This document shows, one piece after another, positions 13,501 through 24,199 of a stretch of DNA of 64,000 bases. Source of the stretch: Lates calcarifer (Eukaryota > Chordata > Actinopteri > Centropomidae); assembly GCF_001640805.2 (NCBI RefSeq), contig NC_066837.1, forward strand, positions 25,804,002 through 25,868,001, given 5' to 3'. The notes under the pieces are model-generated. The model made no database searches. It was not told where the DNA came from and saw nothing but the letters and a program-made list of their open reading frames with translations. Each line of letters opens with the position of its first letter. Positions within the stretch are counted from its first letter, which is position 1. A program made the position numbers and the translations under genes.

Positions 13501-16500
13501 TTGGGCAGACAAGACCAGGGGGAGTGTGCTCACCAGACCACTATTAATCATCACTGGCTGAGAGCGTTGTTGACCTGTTGAAAAAAGGAACGGTGGGTTA
13601 AGATTAATGGGTGGCAGCATTAGATGGTCAGTCAGTTGATAGATTGGTTAGTTCACCACTTTGGTCCAGACTGAAATATTTCAACACCTATTGAATGGAT
13701 TGCTCAGACATTTTGTACAGATGTTCATGGTCCCTAGATAAATCCTACAAACTTTTGTGAACCAATTGACTTTTCCTCTAGTGCCACCTTAAGGTTGACA
13801 TGTGTAATATCTCCACATCTACTTAGTTAATTGGCACAGAACTTGGTAGAGACATTTGTGGTTCCAAGATGATACCTAATCACTTTGGTCACCTAGCTCT
13901 GTCATCATCTTAAAATTTGCCCAGTGTTTAAGTTTATGACCAAATATCTGTAATGTATTCCCATCCATCAGCCTCAGCTGTATTTACCACTAATCAGCAA
14001 ATATTAGTTTATCAACTCACTAAAATAAGTGGGATTGTGGACATCATTCCTTTTATTAATACTAACACAGTACTTGCAATATTAAGTCCAACTGGATAAG
14101 AAACGTGAGCAGTGATAATATCTACTGTGCGATGCAAACAGGCGGTAGACATGAACAGTTACCTATTGTCAGAAGACTCCGATCCTTGTTACCGTCCCGT
14201 GATCTGATGTGGTGCTTGTTGGTCAGATGGTTTTGGAGGTCCGCTGCTCCCCCAGGACAGCCCACAAGGTCCCCACACAGTTTACACACCACAGTGTTCC
14301 GGTCCAGAGGCCGACCGGTTGGGTCTGGCTCGAACCCAAAAAAGTACCATGGGCTGTTCGGTGTGGCGTTTGGGTTACTCAGCAGTCTCTCTGTGCCAGG
14401 CATAAAATCATAGCTAGGGGATGGGAAGGAGACAGCGGAAGTGGAGGTGAAGCTGGAGCCAGAAATCCCACCTGGATCATTAGCTGTGTCTGGGTTTGAC
14501 ATTGTGGTCACGTCACTGATGACAGGCATGGGGCTCTGCGATTGGCTGTGATCTGACCAAAGGGAGGTGCTGCTGGGCTCTGGGAGGGTGACCAATTGGA
14601 TGTCCTGCAGGAGGCGCAGAGCTGTCTCTTTGTCTCCTACTTCACATTTCACATTGTCGCCTGCCACCGCCCCAACAAAAACAAATGTATGGGATATTGG
14701 CAAGTTACCTTAAGAATTATTCTTACAGTTAATTCAGTGGATCTAGTGGATCTGGTACTCTGTGTCTATCACACAACAGTAACCCAGTGGGACAGAACTC
14801 ACCCATCCCTAGGCCCAGCAGGGAGGCATAATCCTTGCCAATCCAAACCTTGAGCTCCGTACCCTCTGTGATGGGTTGGGAAACCCTGTAGTAGATGTGA
14901 CGGTAAAACTGGAAGACAATCAGATTGTGTTCCTCTTCATGGCTCGTATATGTTACATACCTAAAACACAGGGTAAGCACATACAGAATGTCACTGTGAC
15001 CAACAAAGTAAAAACTGTCCAAAATTCTGTAATTAAAACTGAATGAAGTGCAAATGAGCACTACAAAAAACACATAAAACAACAGGGAGAAAGGAAACAT
15101 GACTTAAATCAGCACAAACTACCCACCTCATCCAGTTGGATTTGTTTTCATCAGAAGCATCAATGTAGATGAAAGCAGCATCATCCCTAATCTGGAGATG
15201 GAAGCAACGTCTATAGCAACTATGTTCATGACCAATTCTATATGGGTATTTCTGCTGGTTTATCAACACAATGCATACATAATGGATTTTAAGTGGATTG
15301 ATGTGATTATAGCACAAAAAACCAGCATTTTTTCTAATAACTTGGTTTTAAACCTCTTTATGTCGACTCAAACCAGTCTACTTACAGCCCAGGCATATTT
15401 GAGGTTGGTTGGCATTTGTCCCCTGCACACTTCTCCTACAAAGGGCCCAAACATGACGCCTTGCTGAAGGTGACACTTGGCGTACACCTTCATCTCTCCC
15501 ATTTGCTCTGAGCCAGAAGATCCAGGACCAGACGAGCCAATGTCCCTGCACAGGCACAGGCAGGAGGGCAGGGACAGCACCGCCCGGGAGGGACCACCAT
15601 GGAGCCACGGATCCCCGGGTGGCAACACCGCATCTGGGACGTAGTTCTGGTTTGAAGCGTTCTGGAGAAATGGAACATCCTCAAAAAATTCTTCATGGTT
15701 GAGATCCAAACCTAGAAAATAAAAGAATGATTTGTCAAATATGGAAATACATCTTCATCTTCTTATGGAAACACACACACACACATGGGAAAATACAGAC
15801 AAGGCCTTTGGAGGATGTCACTGCATTAAAATGTAATAATAAAATAAACTGGATAAATTACATTATAGTAAATACAAAACACACAGTGCACACAGTTGGT
15901 AAAGAAGCTTTGAGTCTGTTCCAGTGAGTTTTATTTTATTCCTCCATAGAGAGAGATGTATGTTTCTTTAGAGTTTGTTCGTTCATTCTGACTTCTATAG
16001 ACGTTTATCTGAATATTTCACTCAGACTGTGGTTACTACAACAGTGAATCCATTGCAGCAGTGGTGCAGAATGTGTGTGCTTGAGTGAACTTCTGTTTGA
16101 GGTGCACACTTGTCTGGTAGCAGACCTGCTGGACCAGCTGAACTGTTCTCTGGCAATATCTCGCTCCACTGCTTACAGCTCCTGTGAGAAGTTGTCTGGT
16201 GATGTTGGGGGGAGCTTTCAGACCTGTTAGAAATATAGCATTTACATAGTCTGACCAGGTGAAATGGGTACGAGTGTAAATTAAGATGGCAACAGGTGAA
16301 TACATTAATCCTACCTGTGCACACTGACAGTAATAATCGCTCTCCTCTCCAGTCCTGCGTAACACAGTTGGTGAAAGGGTGTGCTTTTGATGCAGTGGTT
16401 GGTGTAGATCACCGATGTTCCTGCTTCTTTACACATGCGAGCCAACATTGAGCCCAGATAGTTCACTCCTAGGGGGATGGGGCTGTACCACATATCATCT

Positions 16501-19019
16501 GTTAGCTCCTTCTTGGGCTGTAAGTAAAGGGCGGCTGCATTGGAGGGGAGTTTGCTTAGGTACTTTAAAAGAGAAGTAATGGGACAGTGTTCACTGCCCG
16601 GCTTCTCAAACATGGAATATCGGTCCTCCTCGTTGCACGGTTTTGCCTCATCAGCAAAGTTTAAAGAGCAGTATCTCAGTCCTCTCTCATCTTTTCTGAT
16701 TACAAATGAATCTGGCTTCAGATTCCTGTTGGCCTGCTTCCCTCTGCGGCCAAAATGTACCTGTATGTCAAACCAGACTTTGTTCAGAAGTCCCCTTGGG
16801 GTGCTGGTGTCCATTGCTCGTGAGTGTCTTAGGATGCAAATATCATTGGGTGACAGTGCCTGATGGTGTGATATTATGTCTCGACCAGACTTCCTAATTC
16901 TATTGAGCACTCCCAAGAACACCTTGTTGGCTGAGGTGAACTCAGCATCTCTCATTAAGCACACGGGGCGGCTGACAGGAGGCTCTTTAAAGTAACGGTT
17001 CAGTCCGGCTCTCAATGCAATGTAACTGGCAATTCCATAAAGCTCTCCTTTGCCGTTCCGTACTGATCCATAAAAGTGTCTCAGCAGCCCGTTCAGCTCA
17101 GGCTTCTCCACTGTGGTCAGGTCCACCTGGAGCCCCTGAGACTCCAACCAGCCGTTGAAGCAGTTCACAGCCCATGTGGTCTGCTTCTTTGTAACCTTAC
17201 TTATTTCATTGCTGCTGTCTTCAAGTTCATCCAGCTCCAAATCTGATACCACTGCATGTCTAGAAATGTCCGTATTTACCTCACACTCTTCCTCCTCTTG
17301 TGACTCATCCTCTTTTTTCGGAATTATTTCCTCTTTAGTTGTCATATCGGAACAAAACAACTTCAGATTTTCACGAGAATCCCTCTGGTCTGTGTTCACA
17401 ATGTTAGCTGTTAGCTCCATCAACTGTCAGGGTAGTAAGGACACACTGCGGCCAGCGCAGCAGGTGTTAAAATTTGGCCATGTAAAAGCGAATGGATGCT
17501 ATACGACGATTATACTGCAGTCACCATCATTTGTATTGAAGAGACTGGTTCATAAAAGGGGCTTTAAAACACTAAAGATGGCGGCTTAGACTGGTAAATC
17601 ATCGCACCAAACGCAGAACCGTTATTTACGACATATTATACAACAAGTAGTTCCGATTGGTCAACAAGACATTTAGAATGTGTTCAAATCAGCATGACAG
17701 CACGCCTTACTCATCACTAAAAATATGATTCCGCCATATACATTTTACTGTTTTTGGTAACAGTTGTATAATCGCAATGTTACACTCGAGGGTGTGCTTT
17801 AACGTGATGTGAGCACTTCAGTGATACTTGCGGCAATGACCGCATCACTGTCGTGCTCAAATGACGTTAAAGCACACCCTCTCGGTTAATATTGCTTAAT
17901 AATGCCAGCGGGACAACAGCAACTCCCGTAACAAATGATATTTTAATAACAAAACATTCCAAATTGTTAACCGTCAGCTCCTTCCACTGGGCTGCGTGAA
18001 CGACTGTTTAGCTGATGCCATGGTAACAACAGGGGTATGAAACTGTCGTAAAACACAGCACTTGGGTCGCTTTGCGCATGCACACAAGGATCTTTAGTTG
18101 GTTGCCAGATGTTTGTAGTATGACTATCATGGCGAAAATCAACACTCTGCGTTGAATGAGAATATCTTACCCGAGTCCCTGGTGTGACATGGAAAAGACA
18201 TTATACATGACTGAACTTGACATAATATAACCCCCTGTTAAAAGAAATATATGCTTGACTAGTCAGAAACTTACTGACTGATGTTATTCAGACGACGATT
18301 GAGTGTAATTATCTTGATTATATACAGTCTGATACAATGCATGGTTGGAATAATATGCTGCATTCATAGCTGTTACACATTAAATACACTCACATCATTC
18401 AATGTTACGACCATAGACTGTATATTAATAGACACAGTCATTGATTACAACATTAAATATTCTGCAAGATAAAACAACATATGTCGTATCATCAAGTTTG
18501 TGGTCTACTGTGGCCTGAATAGGCAAAGAGTGTCCATGTTAACGAACATTAGGGTCAAAGGCTATTTCTTTCCACCTTTCCACAGCAGAGCCAGTTTAAA
18601 GGGGAAGGACACATGAAAAAACTGCAATGGCGGCAATACTGTAAGACTCAAATTTGATGCACGCTTTACGTCCATGAATACAGTAAAAGAACGGAATTTT
18701 GTGGGCAATCACCTGGCGCCTCAAACAACGCTCCTGATGTCGTAGAGGAGGTGGTCTCGAAGAAATCTGCACGATGTCGACGTCTCAGATGACTTCTTAA
18801 ATTCGTGGTATTTCCACCTTTTGCAAGCACTATTTTCCGGCATAAACGACACACAGCCTCGCCAGAGTTCAAAGGTTGTCCCTTTTCATCTGCTTTCAAG
18901 CCAAAATACATCCACACAACAGACTTGCTTCTTGGTTTAGTGATAAGATCCATGTTTGTGTGGCCCTTTTCTGCAACTCGTAAGCTGGCTGCTGCACTGC
19001 TGCAAGAGTTGGAAGGCAT
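10526..19019 (-). CDS. BED finger - PR/SET - BED finger - hAT transposase-derived protein, 1170 aa, 7 coding exons
   Basis: Coding exons in transcript order are 19019-18713, 15711-15386, 15191-15127, 14960-14803, 14660-14163, 13574-12094 and 11203-10526; total 3513 nt, every junction GT-AG and in phase. Residues about 36-82 form a BED zinc finger (VVWMYFG, C57, C60, H77, H82). Residues about 175-285 are a PR (SET-like) domain: VMFGPFVGEV, SNWMRYV at 229-235, HNLIVFQF, then TELKVWIGKDYA. Residues about 390-436 are a second BED finger (PWYFFGF, C411, C414, H430, H435). Exons 6-7 are hAT-like: SVDVW, the first catalytic-Asp motif, and a C-terminal dimerisation block with LQWWRTKAVQFPLL and ARAYLAAPA. 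The usual SER-F motif after it is degenerate (NAAQEYMQEG) and basic KR-rich linkers occur in exon 7, which suggests a domesticated nuclear DNA-binding protein. I do not recognise a named orthologue; PRDM9 and PRDM11 resemble its PR segment. Exon linkage is inferred from phase, and RNA is needed to prove that exon 1 joins exon 2. Confidence 0.75.
11640..12045 (+). repeat. Teleost interspersed repeat, copy 1 (forward)
   Basis: The copy carries recognisable family landmarks in order: repeated 'catgctaatatgctaatg' wording, 'acaaagtacagctgagg', 'tttggtcataaacca', 'aattcatcctgacc' and 'aatttcatggcaa'. It lies in the last intron of the BED-PR-BED-hAT gene. The family is widespread in teleosts from memory; its class is not clear to me. 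Confidence 0.6.
12046..12093. other. Intron segment between repeat and exon 6
   Basis: This is the short intronic stretch after the donor site of exon 6 (GT at 12093-12092 on the minus strand). Nothing else is seen in it. Confidence 0.4.
13640..14010 (-). repeat. Same teleost repeat, copy 2 (inverted)
   Basis: Reading the minus strand gives the same landmarks as copy 1: 'acagctgaggctgatggga', 'atttggtcataaact', and a 'gtggcactagaggaaaagtc' phrase. It sits in the intron on the other side of the 1.48-kb exon 6, in opposite orientation to copy 1. Confidence 0.6.
15930..15940 (-). other. Polyadenylation signals of the Crypton-derived gene
   Basis: Two overlapping plus-strand TTTATT hexamers (15930-15935 and 15935-15940) are AATAAA on the minus strand, about 85 bp beyond the stop codon at 16022. 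This supports 16.0-17.4 kb being a separate transcription unit that ends before the next exon of the host gene at 15711. Confidence 0.6.
16022..17420 (-). CDS. Crypton (tyrosine recombinase)-derived DUF3504 protein, KIAA1958/ZMYM-like, 435 aa, 2 exons
   Basis: Coding exons are 17420-16315 and 16223-16022 (1308 nt, GT-AG, in phase). The start is the first ATG of the open frame. Residues 1-75 are acidic, with EEEEC and DELEDSS runs. From about residue 80 the protein shows the DUF3504 pattern: TTWAVNCFNGWLE, then HFGRRGKQANRNL, DERGLRY, and near the C-terminus YTNHCIKST and SVHRSES. Vertebrate genes with this fold (KCTD1, QRICH1, ZMYM2/3/4, KIAA1958) descend from Crypton recombinases. In active tyrosine recombinases the corresponding places are HxxR, G-H-R and a C-terminal Tyr; here they read HCIK and V-H-R, and no Tyr follows. 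Recombinase activity is therefore unlikely. The gene lies wholly inside intron 1 of the BED-PR-BED-hAT gene, on the same strand. Confidence 0.8.
17575..17585 (+). promoter_or_regulatory. YY1-type motif near the Crypton-derived gene start
   Basis: AAGATGGCGGC is the consensus YY1 core. It lies 155 bp upstream of the start codon at 17420 (the gene runs leftward), where a TATA-less promoter would be expected. Occupancy is inference. Confidence 0.4.
17788..17881. repeat. 94-bp palindromic element (perfect 18-bp outer arms)
   Basis: The outer arms GAGGGTGTGCTTTAACGT and their reverse complement at 17864-17881 match perfectly. The inner parts (TGAGCAC, CAGTGAT and GCGG blocks) are also mirrored with a few mismatches around a short loop. 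Flanks beyond the arms show weaker mirror similarity (GCAAT-TTA). It resembles a hairpin-type MITE. It lies about 370 bp upstream of the Crypton-derived start codon and within intron 1 of the host gene. Confidence 0.75.
17886..18712. other. Intron 1 of the host gene, no coding signal seen
   Basis: The stretch between the palindrome and exon 1 of the BED-PR-BED-hAT gene contains AT-rich sequence with only short ORFs. I see no recognisable repeat or RNA gene. Confidence 0.5.
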
Positions 19020-19958
19020 AGAAAAGACGTGCCGTGGAAAATTACACCAATTATTTCATTGGGGTGCAATAAACATTGGCCAGTTTAACATTAACAACAC
19101 AAAGTTAACGACGATAGGCACTTTCTGTGTCAAAAGACGTGGAAACCTTTTCTGTGGTTTTCATAAAAACAAACAGGATGCCAGTCAATGAATTAGTGAT
19201 GCACTTTCTATTTGTTCTGTTTCTGTGCTTTACGTCTTTATTTGTGGACCGACGACAACACATCGCGACGAGTCAGGGTTGCCAGGTCTTGTTAACTATA
19301 AATCCTCAAAACATCAGCTCAAATATTAGTTAAATCCCGCTAAAATGTCTGAAAGCTTTTATGTCCCAAATATGAATATGATTTGCACTCTGAAAAGTTT
19401 TAAATTGTGCTGGTTTAATTCTGAGTGTATTGCTGTTGAACAGATCCTCGCCATTAATTTGTGCTTAAATACCATTCTAACTATGATACTTTCTGTCTTC
19501 TATTTTTGTCGTCTCCTCTTTTACAGCAGGGACATTTTTTCTTGCTGTAATGTTGTGTAGAACATTACTAGAACACTGTAATGTCCCAGTGTCAAAATAT
19601 AGTTTTAATATCTATTTTAGTTGATATGTGTGAAAAATGCTCATCTCTGTTTCTCAGAGCTCAAAGGGTTTAAATTGTTTGTTTTGTACAAAACAAACAT
19701 ATTTCATTTACTATAATGTATGACAAAGAAAAGCAGAAAATCCTTGAATTCAAAAGGCTTGATCTAGAGCCTGTGTGTCAGTTTTGCTTGAAAAGTGACT
19801 AAAACAATTCAGCTCTAATAATAGTTGCCTACTAATTTTTGTTTTGATCAACACATAAGTTAATCAGCTAAATGTTAGGGTTGGCTCAGGCTTGAACCAT
19901 CCCTTAGTTATGCTGCTATAGGCCTAGACTGCCGGGAGGTCTCCCATGATGCACTGAG

Positions 19959-19960
<2 letters not shown>

Positions 19961-20008
<48 letters not shown>

Positions 20009-20014
20009 TCTCTC
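19961..20014. repeat. (CT)n microsatellite
   Basis: A nearly pure CT dinucleotide run of about 54 bp with a small CC interruption near its right end. Confidence 0.9.
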
Positions 20015-20029
20015 CACTCAATATGGATT

Positions 20030-20646
20030 CATATCCCATGTTACATGTTACTAACTCAGTATCTCCCCTTTCCTGTAGTATTGTGCTCTCCCGTCTCTGT
20101 CTCCTCTTCTGTCTCTTTCTGCAGGTATTTCTGCCTCTGGAGCTGTAGAGTCTGATCTGTGATGACAAGTCTCCTGCTGCTCCTACAACTCCACTCAACA
20201 CCTGCTGCTAGAATTAGAAATTACTTACACTGCTATTAGTTGTATTGCTGTGTTAGTAGTTAATACTTTAATTATCACTACTATCATTACTACTGCTGTA
20301 TTACTGGCCTCATCTTACATCTGATATGGAACCTGTGTTATGCTATGTTCTTCTTTCGCTATTCTCTACCCCCTCTCCCCCTCTCTCTCCTTCTTAACCC
20401 AACCGGTCGAGGCAGATGGCCGCCCACCCTGAGTCCGGTTCTGCTCGAGGTTTCTGCCTCTTAAAAGGAAGTTTTTCCTTGCCACTGTCGCCTAGTGCTT
20501 GCTCATGGTGGGATTTGTTGGGTCTCTCTCTGTAAATACCTATTTTAAAGAGTACGGTCTAGACCTGCTCTATATGAAAAGTGCCTTGAGATGACTGTTG
20601 TTGTGATATGGCGCTATATAAATAAAATTGAATTGAATTGAATTGA
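20030..20646 (+). mobile_element. Teleost LINE-like 3' region with (AATTG)n tail
   Basis: The segment runs through phrases found in thousands of teleost loci ('cggttctgctcgaggtttct', 'aaggaagtttttccttgcca', 'gccttgagatgactgttgt') and ends in 'ggcgctatataaataaaatt' plus four AATTG units at 20627-20646. A short tandem repeat tail is typical of L2/CR1-clade retrotransposons. Class assignment is from memory, and the left end is not certain. Confidence 0.6.
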
Positions 20647-20759
20647 AAATGTTACCCCTTTTCAACTGTTTTTACGTGAAATCTTCAAATCTGGCAATAA
20701 CGAGGCTCGTATACTCTTCTACTGCTGCCCACAGTTTGGCGTTAGCTGTCATACCAGTC

Positions 20760-20851
20760 ACGTCTGACTAGTGTTTTCGGCTCTCATACACGCGTTGGGG
20801 AACCGAGGGTGATTCTAAACGTCCTCACAGGAATTGCTTCGCTTTGCAGGT
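20760..20851 (+). promoter_or_regulatory. Putative 5' non-coding exon and donor for the ccdc175-like gene
   Basis: The sequence CTTTGCAG followed by GTAAGC places a strong splice donor at 20850-20851. CpGs are denser here than in surrounding DNA. A plausible acceptor lies just before the start codon near 21217. If used, the otherwise intronless coding region would have a spliced 5' UTR. Confidence 0.35.
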
Positions 20852-21280
20852 AAGCACTAGACCCGTTGTTGAGTGCTTAACATTTATACCGTGGCATTTT
20901 TCAGGACATTAGACGCGAATGGCTCTTTCGTAGGATACATGTTCGTCCATGTTTCACAGAAGTCACACTGTCCTGTCTGCCCTATGTCTAAACTACGGTT
21001 TAGCTTGGTTTCTTGTGGTTAGTTACAGGTTAAGTGCAAGCAGTCACTTGGCTTCAAGGTTAGCTGACGGTTAGGCACTGCTAACAACATTGTGGCCTCG
21101 CCGACTTGCCGTAGCATGCTGTCTTCTTTTCCTTCTTCGTGATGGGGTAGTTGTTGCCATGGCGACCGTACTCACAAGTTGTCGTTGGGGAGAAACGAAT
21201 TGAACTTTCGAGCAGCAGGCGCGCTTTTGAGCATAAAACACCCAGAAACCTAAAACAAAACACACATTTATTTGACAAAA

Positions 21281-23490
21281 ATGGCTTCTTGCTTGGTCCC
21301 CGACTTCCCTGCCGTCATGGTTGCTCTCGAGCATTTAAAGGAACTGGACAACCAGCTGAAAGAGGAGGGTGTACCGTTCGCTCCTGAAGCCAGCCTTCAC
21401 CTGGCAGAGATGACTGCTGCTGTCACTGACCTGGAGTCGGACCGACGAGCTGCCCATGAGCATTTAGAAGTGGAAACCATAGAAAACAGTAAGCTAAGAC
21501 ACCAGATTAACAATATACGTGAACGAATGAGCCAGGAAATCATGGCAGATGTGGCAGCTGCCCGGGCAGCTAACGCTGAGGAGATCGAGCAGCTGCACAA
21601 AGACCTAAACAGAGTCTGTCAGCTGCAAGAAGCCACTGTGAGGAGGCAAGAAGCCCTCTTGAGCCAAAACGAAGCACTATACCCTGAGCGAGATCAAGTG
21701 AAGGCTGAGCACCAAGAGGCCATCACTGCTCTGAATGATCAAATCACCATCAAACACGGGTTGCAAATGCAGCTGGATCAGACACAGGAACAGATAAAGG
21801 AGCTGAAGTCCCACATCGCTGCTGTTGAACAGGACAGAATAACAATGGAGCAAAACATGGTGCTGGAGAGAGAGGCTTTCACTATGAAAAAGGACAACCT
21901 GTCCAAAGAAGCAGATCAGACAGATGAGGAAATTAAGCAGCAGAAGCAAGTGATCAGGAGGAGGAGAAGAGAGCTGGAGAGAGTCAACGACAAGAAACAA
22001 GAAGCCAGTGACCGTCTGGGAGAGCTCACTACTGATATGACCAAGCTAGAAAGCAATTTCCAAAGACTGACAGCATCTCGATGCCAGTTTGAGAAACAGC
22101 TGGAAGGGGAGACCCAAAAGCATCACGAACTGAGGCAACAAAGAGAAACGCTGAAGAAGGAGTTGTGTGAGTTAGGAGAAGTGTTCAGCCTCGCCATTCA
22201 GCGTCTTAAAGAGGAAATTTCCACAGTGGAGGGTAAAATAGAGGAAGGTCGAGCATCAGGGTTGCTCTGTCAGGACCTCCTGACTCAAATCTATAAGATA
22301 TTCAAGCGCCGGCAGGATGAGGAGAACGAAGTAAGGGCAGAGTACTCCCACGTCTCCCAGCAGCTGGAGCGGTCCAAGATGCAGCTGGAGGAGCGCATTG
22401 CCTCCATAGTGAAACACAGCAAGGAGATCAAAGAGATGGACAAGCAGATCAAAGAACTGCTGGAAGCCGACACGATCAACAAGCGTGTGTTTGAGAGGAA
22501 TCAGGAGGAGCTGTGCGGTAACATGGATGCAGAGAAGAAGAACATCAGCCATCTCGAGGAGGAGAAGAGCAGGCTGAAGAGACTCCTGGAGGAGGCGAAG
22601 GCGAAGCAGGAGGAACACGTGGCGAAAATGACCTCTGACATCAGCAACGCAAGGAGCAGGTTTGAGGAGCTGCGGCAAGAGCAGGCCGCGCTCCAGCAGC
22701 GTCAGCCCAAGAGTGTGGACGCTGACTTACTAATGAGGTACGTGACCCAGTGCAAGGTGGAGTACAGACAAATAGAAGTCAGTTACCATCAGGAAATACA
22801 GCAGTGCAATGCAAAGACTGAGAGCATCACAAGGTGCAACGAGGAGAAGCAAAAGGAGATGAAAGAGAAAGAGGAGATGCTGAAGGAAGTGGAGGCCAAG
22901 TGGAACGAGGAGCAAAGCAGGCACCAGAGACTGAAAAGGCTCACGGCTGAGCTGAGGAGCAGGAGGACTGAGCTGGAGCTGTTCCATTCAGGTGTTGAAG
23001 GAGAAAACCAGCTCTCTGCTTCAGCCTAAAGAGAGGATGAAGGCTGAGCTGGAGGAAATGCGAGCGAGTTACGTGGACATGCTCGACAAACAGGCCGCAG
23101 AGCTGAGAGCTGTGGAAATGAGCATCTATGACAATAGCGTGAAACTTGAGCAGGTTCAGCATGGAGAACAGCAGGTTACATCTCTGCATCAGACAGATGA
23201 CAGAGGATGTTAGCAGAGCCAGGAGGAACAAAGACAGATACTGGCAGGAGATTCAGCAGTTCAACCAGGACATAAAGGCTCTGTTGGAGAGTTTACAGGA
23301 AGCATGGAGAGAGGATTTATTGGTAACTGAGCAGTGTCAGAGCAGTGATGGTGTTCTGTTGGTGTCTATGAGTGCTCTGTTGAACCATCTGAAGACTAGG
23401 AGACAGCAGTTAGGAAATGTCAACACACTCCTACACCAACAAATGTTAGATTTCAGCAAACGACTGGGAGATAAAACAACTACAGTATAG
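21281..23490 (+). CDS. ccdc175: CCDC175-like coiled-coil protein, intronless, two +1 frameshifts
   Basis: The start at 21281 follows a good context (acaaaaATGG). The main frame runs 582 codons to a TAA at 23027-23029. Coding then continues in a shifted frame from about 22992 and in a third frame from about 23155 to the stop at 23490. Both shifts equal one extra G directly after CAG (22991 and 23154). Composition is heptad-rich Glu/Gln/Lys/Leu coiled coil throughout, with no other domain. The N-terminal layout (short acidic lead, then HLEVETIENSKL) and the C-terminal half resemble vertebrate CCDC175, a poorly characterised protein reported mainly from testis and cilia-related data. Mammalian CCDC175 has many exons; this copy has none within the CDS. 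It may be a retrocopy, a genuinely intronless gene with assembly errors, or an early pseudogene. AATAAA lies at 23596-23601. Confidence 0.6.
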
Positions 23491-23689
23491 ACCAACATAG
23501 CTGAGTTGATAAAACTGTCTCTAGTTCTGTGTCACAGAGTCACAAGTGTCTTAATGAGTTCAGTTATATTTCTATTCATTTATAATGAAAATTCTAATAA
23601 AGCTCAAAGCACAACGTTTGACTTGTCAAGCACAGGTGTCTGTGATAATATGATTATTTTAATCTGCTTTAACCTGCTAGAACCGAGCC

Positions 23690-24035
23690 ATCATTAACGG
23701 CATTAGCAACACCTGTGCTGTTCCTCCTGTGACAAAATGTCTGCTGTGAACAAAGCACTAATATAACATTTTGTTAGATCTCAGTCAGTTTTGGTTCTGA
23801 ACATAGTTTATTTTAATATGGCAAAAACTTTTTGTAGGTTTATTTTTTTGTCTAATTTTCCCTATCAATAGGCATTTTTCATGAAAGACATTTTTACGTG
23901 TCACAGTAGAAAAATCTCAGGTGTAAATAATACCACTAATGATGACTGAATCCCACAGCCATTATAAATGTTTCTCAGAACACCTGGGCTTTTCCTCCTA
24001 TGACAAGTAAAGATGTCTGCTGTGAAAAAGGTCTA
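23690..24035. repeat. Teleost MITE-like repeat with internal direct similarity
   Basis: Two related stretches, 'cctgtgacaaaatgtctgct' near 23728 and a diverged version near 24000, lie in the same orientation about 280 bp apart. Their wording (cctcctgtgaca... gtctgctgtgaa) is familiar from teleost MITEs. Exact ends and duplications were not found. Confidence 0.45.
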
Positions 24036-24199
24036 TATGAATATTGACTGTTAATTTCTAAATCTATGTTCAGTTTCTTCACAGTCTTGGGGTGGAATGG
24101 AGTTATTAAGATGAATAACAATTACTACATACCACCTTAGACTGACTATCTGACTATAATATGAAAACTTACAGAGATACAGATAGTCCACATAGTCAC

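Noticed and set aside
17420..19019. Splicing of the first BED exon directly into the Crypton-derived exon
   Set aside because: An AG precedes the ATG at 17420, but joining there from the phase-1 donor at 18713 gives an early stop. The phase fits the PR exon at 15711 instead.
22256..22987. Minus-strand Leu-rich frames
   Set aside because: Antisense of a coiled-coil coding region, where GAG/CAG codons become CTC/CTG Leu; no start or splice context.
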